25,554 nt of DNA from the NCBI GenBank assembly GCA_021014945.1, contig MU266657.1, positions 1 through 25,554 on the forward strand, in the 5' to 3' direction. The translations under genes and the position numbers were made by a program. The stretch is from Leucogyrophana mollusca (taxonomy: Eukaryota; Basidiomycota; Agaricomycetes; Boletales). Below are positions 9,652-20,115 of this stretch, piece after piece. Numbering within the stretch: the first letter of the stretch is position 1; each line of letters begins with the position of its first letter. Under the pieces are notes generated by a model. That model was not told the DNA's origin, did no database searches, and saw only the letters and a program-made list of their open reading frames with translations.

Positions 9652-11376
9652 CTAAAGGAGTCCACTGCCACTGAGTCCAACCACACCAAGCAGCACCGCC
9701 GTCAGAGCCCAGACATATCCCTGTCGGATCTCCACGGATGTAGCGCTGCCAGTGGTGGGCGAGCTCCCGGCAGCGGATCCTGACGTCGAAGGAGAAATAG
9801 TTGTGTTGGAACCGGGGGTGCTGAAAACTCGCACATAGCCAATTTCAAAGTAGGCATTATCGTAACCCGAAGGAGGCCCAATCACGTAGTCGTTGTAGCA
9901 TACGCCCGTGCAAGTTTCGTTGAAGATTGCGGAGTTCCCAGCTAAGCCGAGACCGATACGTCAGAAAGTCAAGAAGGAAAGCCGCGACGCGCGAATATCT
10001 TACCAAAGTCTATTGAAGAGAATCATGAGTGAGAACCATCGTGTAGCCGAGGGAAGAAGACGTACCTCCGCAGAGCGTGATATCGAAGATGAGTTGTTGA
10101 GGCTCGAAATATTGGTTGATGTTGCAACCGGTCGACGGCCAGTTTCCCACTGGGGTACCAAACGTCGTAGTGTCAATGGTGCTGGCATTGGACGATAGTT
10201 CGCTCGGAATTTGCGAACGCTGGAGTAGGGGGAAGGTAAGTCACGAGTCAGGTCATACTATGCGGGCTCAATGAATACGAACCGGGAAGAACCATATGCT
10301 GATAGGCGAACGAATTAGCCCAATGGCGCATCGAGAAAGGAAAAAGAAGATGCGAACCTGATACCACTGGTGGCAAACTCAGTCACGAATGCTCCTCCTC
10401 CACTTGAGGCGAATCCTTCGCCATAGGAAGCCGTTGACGGGTCCGTAACAATGCATCCTTGGTTGCTGTTAGCATCGTACGAGCAATCTGTGCTGTTGAC
10501 TAGAGTGGACGTTTCATTCGGCGACACTTGAGTACAGCCCTGTAAGATCATCACATGCTGAGTACGTCGCACGAACAAATCGGCAAGTGACGTACAGGCT
10601 CCGTGTGGAGGGACATCTGATTCAAAGTCTGCAGATTGACACCTTCAAAAGTATCGATCTCGCCACCCTCTGGCCACTTGGGCGCTTGACTGTGATGAGA
10701 TGTCAGCTCAGCAAAAAGGAGGTTAAAACCCATAATAGCTACCTCCACCACGCCGGCCATACTGAGCACTGAAAGTCAAATAACACTTCTCGTCAGAGCA
10801 AGAACGACACTCGAGAGCGTGAATTCATACCCCGTAAGGCACGTGGTACATGTCGGTTACCCACACACTTCCCACCGCGAAGCTGTCGTTGCTCGTTATG
10901 CGGACTGTGTTGCGCTTGTCATTATACGGGACCTTTGTAGACGCGAAGCATCAAATTCAGAATCGCGGCGCTTGTAGAGACTATTTCAAAGAGCTCACAG
11001 TAGTGGTGTTGTCCACCTTGATTATTGCGTGCGAGGTCGTGGTATCAACGTAAGCTAGTTGGGCGGATGCAGCTACTTGAGCCGAGACGAAGCTGAACGA
11101 GAACATGAGCGAAGGATTTTCGAAAGCGTCAAGGGCACCCACATCGCGTCTCCGTTAGTCAGGTTATCGTCTACGAGTGCCCTTGACTAGTGAGCTGATT
11201 TCCATAAACCACGGGTGGAATGGCTCACAGTTATTATAGAAGGTCCAATCGTCGAAGAAAGTCGAGCCATAATATTCTTTTGAAAAGCTGTACTGTGTCG
11301 CAGACACCAGAGACACCACGGAAGGCGTCGCCAGGAATGCTAGGCAGGACGACAACATGCCTGATGTTTGAAGCAT
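9652..11376 (-). CDS. Glycoside hydrolase family 16 glucanase, secreted, probably GPI-anchored
   Basis: This is a fungal endo-beta-1,3(4)-glucanase-like GH16 enzyme acting on beta-glucans of the cell wall or substrate. Eleven exons: 11376-11229, 11170-11143, 11092-10999, 10932-10831, 10768-10743, 10689-10596, 10539-10358, 10298-10283, 10219-10066, 10009-10004 and 9941-9652, giving 379 residues. A signal peptide covers about residues 1-26. The catalytic motif GGEIDTFEG has Glu143 (nucleophile), Asp145 and Glu148 (acid/base). Other landmarks are TNGDAIFVSAQVA, VRITSNDSFAVGS, CSVWPAWWSQAPKWPEGG and GCNINQYFEPQQLIFDITLC. Several N-glycosylation sites (NLT, NDS, NET, NST, NAS) are present. The C-terminus is Ser/Thr/Gly-rich and ends in a hydrophobic segment (YVWALTAVLLGVVGL) with no basic tail, as in GPI-anchored proteins. 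Exon 10 has just six bases and encodes parts of D-F-A in CGDFAGNSA. Confidence 0.95.
10004..10009 (-). other. 6-nt microexon of the GH16 gene
   Basis: ACTTTG lies between intron 9 (10065-10010, GTACGT...CAATAG) and intron 10 (10003-9942, GTAAGA...GCTTAG). It is needed to link LCG to GNSAIFNETC as CGDFAGN, the form usual in fungal GH16 proteins. All four flanking sites are canonical. Confidence 0.75.
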
Positions 11377-12498
11377 GATTCTAAGGTGGACGGGTTCAAA
11401 TAATGAGCGGGGCCGATATGTGACGCGTTATGAGCAGGGTGATGGGCGGATAGTTCAAAAGCGAGGATGACTGCAGTCAAGCAGCCTCTATAAAACTGCG
11501 GGCATCGCTGTGTGAATGGGGAATTGAAGCTAATTATGGCTCCATGATCAGACGTTGCAAAAATACAACGCAACTGTTACTGCCATAGACCGGGCGGCTT
11601 GTCGGCATCATTGGGTTAGACCATGGAAGGATGCAACAGCCCCCAAGAGGTTGGAGCTTCCGCAGCGCACTCCACGCAACGAGGTTATAAGCTCTACAAC
11701 ATATGGGTTGAGCTTCGTAACGTATCTCCATAACAGCAACCAGAAGAACCGAGGACGAGAAGAATGGACCAACCAGTAGCTTGAAGCCGAGAATTGATTC
11801 GAGCGCCTGTGCCATTATTATCATCTATTGTCGCTGGCTAACCCTGGCGTCGAGGCCTGTAAATAATTCGGAAGGAACGTACCTCAAGCTCAGAAATCAG
11901 AAAAGTATCTGAACTTATTGCGCAGAAAGATATTGGCCTTCCCGTCACGATCAGCCATTGTTTTCCTCAGTGTCACCATGGCAAAACGCAACCAATTTGA
12001 CGTCCTAAAACATACGGGTCTTACCGTGATTCCGATGAGCAATGGGCAGTGGGACAGCGAGCGTCACATCATCGAGATGAAGATGAAGAGTCAGGCATTG
12101 CATGCCTGACTGCTTGCACACGGCACGATCAAAGGGCAAGCGCCGCGATAACAATAATAATCCCCGAGTAAATTGCTAGCCACACAGACGGGTCCCGAAT
12201 CCGTCTTCATCGCATGACTCCATCATGATCATGACCTCCAGTGAGAAACAAGGGAACAGCGGTCACGGAAAAGTCTTCGCACAGGCCATGCTTTTAATGA
12301 TATCCACTAGCGAAGTGTGCTGTTCATTACATATACGTTTCAGTACGTGAAGAGGCGTGAGGTGAGAGGGAAAAGTATGCAAGGAAATTAAAATAAGGAG
12401 GGTGGAGGACGACCAGAAGTGGATGTCTGTACTTCTCGAAAGTAAATGACTTTTCACAACAAAACGAAAGGGAGCACATGTCGCATACCAAAGAATGC
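11377..12498. other. Spacer: GH16 promoter side and FZO1 3' flank
   Basis: The minus-strand GH16 gene begins at the left border and the minus-strand FZO1 gene ends at the right border. A TTTTATAGAGG on the minus strand about 115 nt before the GH16 ATG is a weak TATA candidate. A minus-strand open frame of 96 codons (11824-11534) has a hydrophobic start, but no domain or splice pattern that I recognise. Otherwise I see nothing. Confidence 0.45.
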
Positions 12499-15200
12499 TC
12501 ACAACGCGCTAACTAGCTCAGCGTCGTCTCTAATCGCGCTCGTCTTCTTTTCCACGCCGCGGAAGTAGTCGAGGGCCTTCTTTGCCTTCCTTGCCATCTC
12601 CTCCGCACTACTAACCTCTTTCGATCTTTCATCCATTGCGGCTCTGAAGCGCTCCCGCAAGTCCCACGAACCCAAGCGAAGGACCTTCCGTGTCTCTCGG
12701 CTGATCCTCCCTGGGTGAGCGTTGACGAATAGCTCGCTCTCGGAGGCATTGTCCTCGACCCTAGTAAGGGACGTTCGAATGCGACGGCCAATAGTCCTCG
12801 GTATCGAGTTGGGAAGCTCGAGGATAAAATAGGCAGTGGCACCCACAACAAAGGCGCCAACGACAGGCGCAGCCCATTTCCTTGCTGTCTCGTTACCGAA
12901 CAAGTCGGAGATCCGCATGACACCGTCGATAAGACCCCTTGCTCCAAAGGTCTGTCCACCGACCATTGTCATCGCACCGACCCCTACGGAGAGAACGCTC
13001 AGGGCAGTCGTGCTAGTTTCGTCATCCAGATTGAGGTCTGATTTGCCATCACCGAAGTGCATCCAGAGGTGATGTTGGACATCAAATATGTCGAGAAGCG
13101 AGCTCTCGAGCATATCTCCGCGTTGAGCAAGTCCAATTCCGAGATTGTGGATCCCGCCAGCTACAATGGCACCGCCGGTGGAGGAGCGTCGCCTGACACC
13201 ACCTTTCTTCCCGGGGCGAGCGGCAAACATAGCTTCTGGCATAAACACCCTCCGTGACCTCTCCACTCCCTCTGGAAGGTGTGTCTCCCCAAGTTGTCCG
13301 ATCTTCTTCACGCCTGTCGACGTTGTGTCGCGTGCTTCATCTTCCGCCATTCGGACCGCCATGTCTAGGCTCGCCAACAGTGCCTTCCTAACATCCCTCG
13401 CGTAATCCCAGACCCGTAAAAGGCCAGGATAAGAAGGCATGCTGATTGACGAATGATCGACGCCGAGAAGACCTTGTCCAACGCGTTCAACAGCCAAAGA
13501 CAGCATCTCCTTCGTGCGTCTGCTCGCCTTCTCTACGCCTTCTTCCTCGACCGTTTCCAGGCCATCCTCCAAATTATCCCTCCCGCTTTTCATCTTCTCC
13601 AGCACCGGCTTCACCCTGTTGAGATCATCCTTGGCTCGGTCAAGGTCAGATTGGGCTACGATTGCGTTTGCTCCGACCAAGAGCTCAATGTCCGAAAGCA
13701 AATTCGACAGATATGTAGAGGCGGGCTGAAGCTTCGACTTGGATCGCTTGACGAGGACAAATGAACGAAGAGATGATTCAAGGTCGTCAAAAGCAGGGTT
13801 TGCTGTGTAAGGTCGAAGAGCGGCGGCCGAATCGACAAAGTGAACGAGGTCCTCGGCATCCTCGTACGTTCGAGGACTGAGTTGTTTGATTTGATCCAAA
13901 ACGAGCCTCCTGCATTTCTCCTTGTTCTTGATCTGTTCGTACTTGTTCACCACGATGAACAAATACGCCTTCTCGTTGCTCGCATTCCATAAGAACTCTT
14001 TGGAGGAGAGGGTGAAATGGTTCTCGGCCGAAACCACGAAGACGACGACATCAATTTCCTCCTGGCGGGTGAACAAAGCAGTTGTCTTTAAACTGTCGCG
14101 GTTCAAACCAGGAGCGTCAATGAGTGAAATGTCGACGACACCGTTGTTCAACAGTGACTCCGAAGGAGCCCTGCTATCTGCAAGATAAATTTTAAGCACT
14201 GGTTGTGTTGTCTCATTGTCCGCGACGATGCTCTCGAGATCCGATATGGCAGCACGCGTGAAAGTCGACTCGTCCGCGATGGAGTATGAGACACCATCCT
14301 TTAGAACATGAACCTCCTCCTTCCCCTCGTTTTCGGCGGCATCGTGCACCTCGCAGAACGCAGTCGTGCAGGGCTGTTGATCTACGGGCATGACCTCGCG
14401 ACGAAGCAGAGCATTCACAAAAGTGGATTTGCCGGAGTTGAGGTCACCAGTGACAAGAACCTTGGACGAGGTATCCTCAACGCGAAGACGGAGCTTGTCC
14501 ATGTGATTGACGGAGGCGGAGATACGCTCATCCAAGAGATTGGCGATGGAGTTTTTCTCCAGCTGCGAGACAAGGGCCGCGGGCGAGTTCGAGGACCCAT
14601 GCGACCCCAGCTTGAGGTCAAGACGGAGGATATTGAACTCAGTATCCTTCGACGGCGTAATCAAGCGGTCACCCTCGGCCGCCTCCTTTTCATCGTCCAA
14701 GCGAGCGTCATCTGAGCTTTCCTTCTCCTCATCAAGCTGCTGACCCTCTTGGGCATCTACAATCGATGCCAGGGTGAATGACCGTGGTAGACCCTTCCTA
14801 GCGGGAGAGAATACTACTTCGGCCTGGGAGGCGGGGTCATCCGCGAACGAGAGGGAGCGACGAAGATAGCTGCGCTTCTTTGACGACGACTGAGACTCCT
14901 GTTGGGGCTGCTCCCGTAGCGTCGGATATCTGACCACCCATTCCTCCTTGTTGAACTGCCGCAGTTCTCCAAGTATAGACGTTGTTGAATCAAGCGCGCG
15001 GACCAATCTTGGCCCCAAAACGTCAAAACCATCGACATCTTCCTAGCACAGCAGGGTACATACCGGTCTTTGTGCTCGATATATGCCTCCTGGACATCGT
15101 CCACCCTCAACAGTTTCTCACCGTTGATTCCCTGCAAAGGGCTCTCCCTAATGACCGACGGCGACGCTGTTCGTGGCGCAGATACATAAGACTGTGCCAT
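12499..15200 (-). CDS. FZO1: Mitofusin, mitochondrial outer-membrane fusion GTPase
   Basis: This is a dynamin-family GTPase that tethers and fuses mitochondrial outer membranes. Two exons, 15200-15064 and 15007-12499, are separated by a 56-bp intron (donor GTATGT, acceptor CCAAG), giving 881 residues, close to yeast Fzo1. The GTPase domain shows G1 GDLNSGKST (about residues 233-241), the G2 region TTAFCEV, G3 DAPGLNRD (343-346 for DAPG) and G4 NKYE (400-403). A helical region rich in charged residues follows (about 495-545). Two membrane segments lie near 711-732 (ALSVLSVGVGAMTMVGG) and 757-776 (APVVGAFVVGATAYFILEL), separated by a short loop, the U-shaped arrangement of mitofusins. The C-terminus (RERFRAAMDERSKEVSSAEE) forms the HR2-type coiled coil. 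Residues about 80-170 are Ser/Glu-rich and probably disordered. The splice joins YIEHKDR to LVRALDSTTSILGEL in frame. The gene is far poorer in introns than its neighbours. Confidence 0.97.
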
Positions 15201-16794
15201 TGTGACCTAGACGATAGGCTTGAGCTTCTAGCACAAGCAACAGCGTGTGGGCTTGCGGTCAATGTATGAGTATGAGCTGGTCGTCGTGAGAAATGGCGAC
15301 GAAAGATTTGGTGTCGGTGTGGATGATTACTCAGCAGCAGCCCGATTCCAACCGACGGTGGCGTGGGACTATTCCTTTCGAGGAACATCCCTTCACCCCA
15401 GGCCTGTCCTTGTCCTTGACGAGCCTTGTCGCAGTTCAAGCTAGTTCAAGTTTTACACAAAACGATGCTGCGGCAAGCACTGCAGTGAAGGTATACATCC
15501 TTTGTGGCAGTGATTGACGTCCGAGCGAGATTAATGCGCCTTGATGGCCAATTTGCCCTGTTTCAGCTACCCCGTCCCGTTGACGCATCAGTTTCTCGGC
15601 TCAGGTAAGCATACTTCATTGACCTCGAGAGAAGCGCCGATTCTAGGTAGATGATTTTCCAACTAGCACTGCAGCGGGCTGAATCTTCTATCGCCGACAA
15701 GTCGAAGTCTAGCGCAGGCTGTGACCTCGAGTTTCTCACCCTGATTAACATCTGTGTGTTTCTGGATCAGCTGGAGGAGAAAAGATCCTGCGCTTTAAAT
15801 TGTCTTGTCTCCGCTCCTTCGCGGCTTCGCTGATGGCACTTTCGAAGACAGCGGCGCCCGTGCGAGACACGACAGTCATTCAACAATTCCGACGTCCAGC
15901 CTTGCCGATCTCAGGGGCTTGGCACTGGCTATCTTGTTCTCAGCACGGCCCTATCCCTTCTGTGATTGGATCAACCTACGCGGGATTGAACCACGCTCCT
16001 TCCCATGCCATGCCGTTCTCAACCGTAGACATCTTATCTTTGCCATCGCTTACTGGCGTTTCTCCTTGGGAATGTCTGTATCTCAATTTCACGAATGCTG
16101 TCCAACGGTCTTCATCCCTTATGGCGACATCATGGTGTTACCCTCTTCCCCAGCGGCCCGATGTTGCCCGCATGAGACGAAACGTCGTTGAAGTCCCCTT
16201 GTCAATGATGTGCGAACTGTTCCGGTTGCAAACACGCCTGACTCAATTCAGTAGTCAGCCGGGCCAGTTCAGTGGAAGAGCGCTAGTCGAGATCGGCCGA
16301 CACCTCCAATCCCCATACGCTTCGCACCCTCAGCACTAACGTCCCGGTCATCATAACTGTGAATGCTGTAACACTGCATCATCGCTCTTCGAGTGTCTCC
16401 ACTGCTTATTACATTCTTCTCATGAGTGATGGGTGTGAAAGTTGTCGCAAGACCCTCCGTAGCGTGAGTCTCCAGCTTTTTTCACATGCGTGTGACCAGG
16501 CGGTTGCTGCGTACGACGGTGTGTGTGGGCAAGTGCGGGACGTTCGTGCAAGAACGTCACGAATAAAATCTTTCGCAGCAGTTGGTACTGATCGTTTGTC
16601 AATCGCCATCGCAAATGCCTGTGGCCGGTAGGCAGCAAGCAGATTAAGAGACGGAATCAATGATACTATCAAGCAATGATGAGTAAGGCAACGCGGCATG
16701 TCAGGATTGCCTCAATAGGAGCTACTATTAAGAGACGTCATTGCAGAACACTTTCAGCTTCGGCTTATATTCAGACTTGTACTTAGCAAACACC
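15201..16794. other. 1.6-kb divergent spacer between FZO1 and the QOR gene
   Basis: FZO1 (minus) and the quinone-oxidoreductase-like gene (plus) diverge from this region, so it should hold both promoters. CTTATATTC at about 16764 lies only 30 nt from the plus-strand ATG. Two overlapping plus-strand open frames occur in different frames: 15800-16339 (179 codons) and 15805-16191 (128 codons). Neither contains a motif I recognise. Both are rich in Ser, Arg, Pro and Cys, typical of chance frames in GC-balanced DNA, though the 179-codon frame is long enough to keep as a doubtful candidate. Confidence 0.4.
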
Positions 16795-18352
16795 ATGGTT
16801 CAGACTCGGATGCGTGCTGTGTTGATCAAGGATGGTAAAGGCCCAATCGAGAACCTTTATATTGGGGAGACCGAGAAACCAGTCCCGATGGCAGGGCAGG
16901 TCCTCGTGGAGGTTTGTCCTCCAGGTTTAATCTATCATTGTCGAACTGACCAGATCATCCCATGCGTGATAGGTCAAAGCGTTCGGTCTGAATCGCGCAG
17001 ATCTGCACCAGCGAGAAGGGAACTATCCTCCTCCACCTGGCGTATCCGCGATTATGGGCCTGGAGTTTTCCGGTCTCGTCGTCCAGCTCGGACCCGGCGC
17101 TACTGGATGGGCTCTTGGGGACGAAGTACTTGGTCTCGCAAAAGGCGTTAGTGCAGCATCGGTGCTCTCCATTATCCGGTCTTCTAAACTGCGGTTTCTA
17201 GGGCGCCTACGCTGAGTACATCAGCTGCGACCAGAGAACGCTGATGAAGAAGCCCGGCCATCTATCATGGGCTGAAGCAGCGGGTATTCCAGAGAACTAT
17301 ATCACTGGTCAGTCAACCCGGCGACTAGGAAAGACGGCGGTATAGGCCACCTATCGAGGAATGCTGATCGCCATTTGCCATCTCATATAGCGTATCAGGC
17401 ACTCGTAAAGTACGGAGAAGTCGAGAAGGGCGATAACGTCCTTGTTCACGCCGGAGCATCGGGCGTGGGGATTGCTGCCATTCAGATTGCACGTGTGTAC
17501 GGTGGGTAAGTAAGCAGTATCTGTTCAGGCGCTATTCGCCAAAGTCGCCGGTGTGTCGCAACAACTTACTTCAACGATCGCGTAGAAAAAATGTCATTGC
17601 GACGGCGTCGACTTCGGAGAAGCTCGATTGGCTTCTGTCACTTCCGAACGGACCCACACATGTTGTCAACTACAAGACTCAAGATTTCGCCGCCGAAGTA
17701 AAAAAGATCACCGAAGGAAATGGCGTTGACGTAGTTATTGACTTCGTCGGTCAAAGCCACTGGCACAAGAACATTGATTCGATGGCTGTTGACGGCAGAA
17801 TGACAATGCTAGCTACTCTGAGTGGTAAGGATATGCAGTTGACGATTTTGGAGTTGCAAGATCAGTAATTTGGCCTTCCTCCATTCAAGGCAATGACGTT
17901 CCCTCTGTGAACCTGTGGCCCATTCTCTACAAGCGCCTTCGCATACAAGGGTCCACTTTGCGTGCTCGAAGTCCGGAGTATCAAGCCGATCTTGTCGCAA
18001 AGTTTGTCGCTATCTCCGTCCTCGAGGCTGCAACGATGCTGACTGCTCATTGTACAAGGGTCGAACGCGATATAGTTGATAAGATCACAGGTGCCGAGGG
18101 TGGCGGACCGATAAGGACCTACATTCACAAAGTGTGTGTCTTCTGCCGACTCCTGCTTCCTGTCTTCTCAACCCGTCGGACACGGACGTGCGTCATTTTC
18201 GATAGAAATATTCCTGGGCAGACATTCAAAGCGCTCAGCGCGAGATGGCCGACAACAAGAATAGGTGAGCTGCGAGGCACCCCCAAGTTTGCATTGATGA
18301 TCATACTCATCTTTATCACTGTAGTGGGAAGATCATTGCTGAAATCTCGTAG
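16795..18352 (+). CDS. NADPH quinone oxidoreductase, TP53I3/PIG3-type MDR
   Basis: This is a zinc-free medium-chain oxidoreductase of the quinone oxidoreductase/TP53I3 group, expected to move electrons from NADPH to quinones in the cytosol. Nine exons: 16795-16911, 16973-17146, 17202-17307, 17391-17505, 17586-17824, 17890-18001, 18059-18131, 18206-18264 and 18325-18352, giving 340 residues. Landmarks are [42 protein letters not shown], the nucleotide-binding [75 protein letters not shown] and the C-terminal [14 protein letters not shown] ... [10 protein letters not shown]. At 18002 the donor GTTTGT is needed, not the GTCGCT four bases later, to keep the frame into [15 protein letters not shown]. 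The ATG has a good context (ACACCATGG). It diverges from FZO1. It is only distantly related to the other MDR at 4764-6415, so the two are not a recent duplication. Confidence 0.95.
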
Positions 18353-19911
18353 TCAGGGATTTCCATTGCCATGGGATGTTGCACGATATGATGGTTACAA
18401 CACGTGTACCACTAAGTTGAAGAGTTTGCGAAATCCAATCACTCATCAGGATACAGGTCCTATGACACCGTCCTCCGTGTAATCAATCGCACAACTAAGT
18501 ATATCTCGCCGGGTGAGCATGGAGCCGCCAAGAACTGGAGAAATATGAACGTGGAGAAGGGCCAGGCAAGTCCGAATCTACGAAAAGCCATGAGCTAATT
18601 TTGCATTGTCAATCAGATACCAGATGTCCGTCAGAGTCAGTGGCTGAGCAACCCGCGGCTTGAACAAGGTCAGGGGAGTGCGGAGAAGAAATCTTCCTAA
18701 TGCGAATGAAATGAATACGAGTGCGTGAACAGCTGAGTGACAGCTTTGACAGGGCCTCGTCACGACCCTTAGTTGTAGGGCCCGAGAGTACCCTAAGTCT
18801 TTGTTGACGATAATAGCAGTGTACGAGATTTGGTACCTAGCGAAATGGCATGATTTAGGCCAGTTGTTGGTGTGGAGTCCAAACCAACCATAACGTATCC
18901 TCGGGACCTCGGGGCAGTGTGTGGCCCATACGTGTTTCGTGACCGAGGCAGGTAAGATAGAAACCCGTCCTCTGACGCCGAGTCACGATGGTTCAAGCAC
19001 TTGCACTAACGGGTCATAAACATTCTCAACGAAGCCGTCCGGTCTCCATTCATCAGGCACATTCGATCGGCCTACTGCGCCCTTGACTTCGAAACCCTGG
19101 CGTTCCGTGCACACAACGAGCCATAAAGGGAATTCCCCATCAAAACCAATGGACCTTGGGACTTTCTGGCAGGGTGAATGAGCAGATATCAGATAGACGA
19201 GGCTAAGGAACCAACTAAGAACATAGGATGTGCACAGCTGAGTCACGACTAATGTAAAGTGAATAAGCAAGGGGGTCGATCATAGCCTTTAGAAAACACA
19301 AACCACCGTGACACCCAAGATTTATGAAAACATAGCAAGACAGATTAGAACATGGATACCCTGCACGGGAGATCGGCGGACCGATTTCCAAGATGACTGC
19401 GAGTACGCCACCAGAGTGGCAGAATGAGGGCAGAGAACAAGGGGTCGGAAGTAAATGAGCGTCAGAGATGACAGAAATGGGTGTGGGCGGCAAAGCCCGA
19501 TCTACGCGTACACAACGGATCTGTGGCAGGAACGGACGGCTGTGCTCTTTCGCTGCAACTTTCCACAGCCCAGGATTGGACTTGGGTCATTTGTAACTGG
19601 CAAGACATTCCCCTTACTAGCGTCTAAAGCAAAATCTCACAGCGTTTCGTGTGAGTGTTCCCTTCCAATTTCTCGGAGTCGGGGTTGCGTCGGTCCCGGC
19701 ACAGTAACAGTCCAACATCTTTTTTGTTTCAGTTTCCGTCAGTTCTACCAAATCCGTGAGGCGATGTATTCGCACTATTTAAGAGCACACTGTGATCCAT
19801 TCCTATCATCTGGAAAGTCTCTTCCAAACAATCATCCCTCGAGTCAAACCTCTAACCGCTCGGCCCTCTCCAAACATATTCTTTCGCGCCTCCCCCTCCT
19901 CGCGACCCACA
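18353..19911. other. Spacer between the QOR gene and the small Ser/Gln-rich gene
   Basis: This is the 3' flank of the QOR gene and then the upstream region of the small gene at 19912. Minus-strand frames of 67-95 codons (for example 19270-18983) carry no recognisable motif. Apart from the promoter elements near 19776, I see nothing. Confidence 0.45.
19776..19911 (+). promoter_or_regulatory. TATA-like box and pyrimidine-rich leader of the small gene
   Basis: TATTTAAG at 19776-19783 is followed by a C/T-rich leader that ends CCTCCCCCTCCTCGCGACCC just before ACAATGAGC. A TATA box plus CT-rich leader is typical of strongly expressed fungal genes. The predicted transcript start, about 25-35 nt after the TATA site, lies downstream of the in-frame ATG at 19792, which favours the ATG at 19912. 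Confidence 0.5.
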
Positions 19912-20115
19912 ATGAGCGGCCAATACAACACCTCGTCTACAAAGACATCTCAGGCTAACTACGGACCATCGTCCTCCAACTCGAGTTCTAATTCACAATC
20001 ATCATCTGGCAAGGCAGACCCTCGTGGCCAGTCGCAGTCACAATCATCCAAGTACTCCTCCTCGCGCAATACCATAAGCACAAGCGCTGGTACTGTTGCT
20101 CCCGTGTTCTTCTGA
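19912..20115 (+). CDS. Small Ser/Gln/Asn-rich protein, 67 residues, unrecognised
   Basis: I do not recognise this gene. It is a single exon encoding 67 residues, of which 23 are Ser, with many Gln, Asn and Thr. There is no signal peptide, membrane segment or Cys, so it should be soluble and intrinsically disordered. The N-terminus begins MSGQYNTSSTKTSQANYG, the middle contains KADPRGQSQSQSSKYSSSR, and it ends in a more hydrophobic GTVAPVFF. The distinct, non-repetitive ends around a Ser-rich middle, the good start context (CCCACAATGAGC) and the upstream TATA and CT-rich leader argue that it is real rather than chance. An in-frame upstream ATG at 19792 would add 40 residues, but lies too near the TATA box. 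Confidence 0.5.
   Translation: MSGQYNTSSTKTSQANYGPSSSNSSSNSQSSSGKADPRGQSQSQSSKYSSSRNTISTSAGTVAPVFF

Noticed and set aside
4764..11376. Secondary-metabolite gene cluster (MDR, SDR and GH16 in a row)
   Set aside because: There is no core synthase, terpene cyclase, P450, transporter or regulator, and the genes have no evident common pathway.
11534..11824. Minus-strand 96-codon frame with a hydrophobic start
   Set aside because: No recognisable family, no splice continuation, and it lies in the GH16 upstream region.
12513..14743. Open frames of 66-148 codons on both strands within FZO1
   Set aside because: They are shadows of the 839-codon FZO1 exon.
15961..16060. tRNA-like B box (GGTTCAATCCCG, minus strand)
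   Set aside because: The T-stem has a mismatch, no A box is found, and no acceptor-stem partner lies at the right distance.
4764..18352. The two MDR genes as a tandem duplication
   Set aside because: They belong to different MDR branches (alkenal/prostaglandin reductase and PIG3-type), with different intron positions and different cofactor loops.
19792..19911. 40-residue N-terminal extension of the small Ser/Gln-rich protein
   Set aside because: The upstream ATG is only about 10 nt past the TATA-like box, so it is probably not in the transcript.
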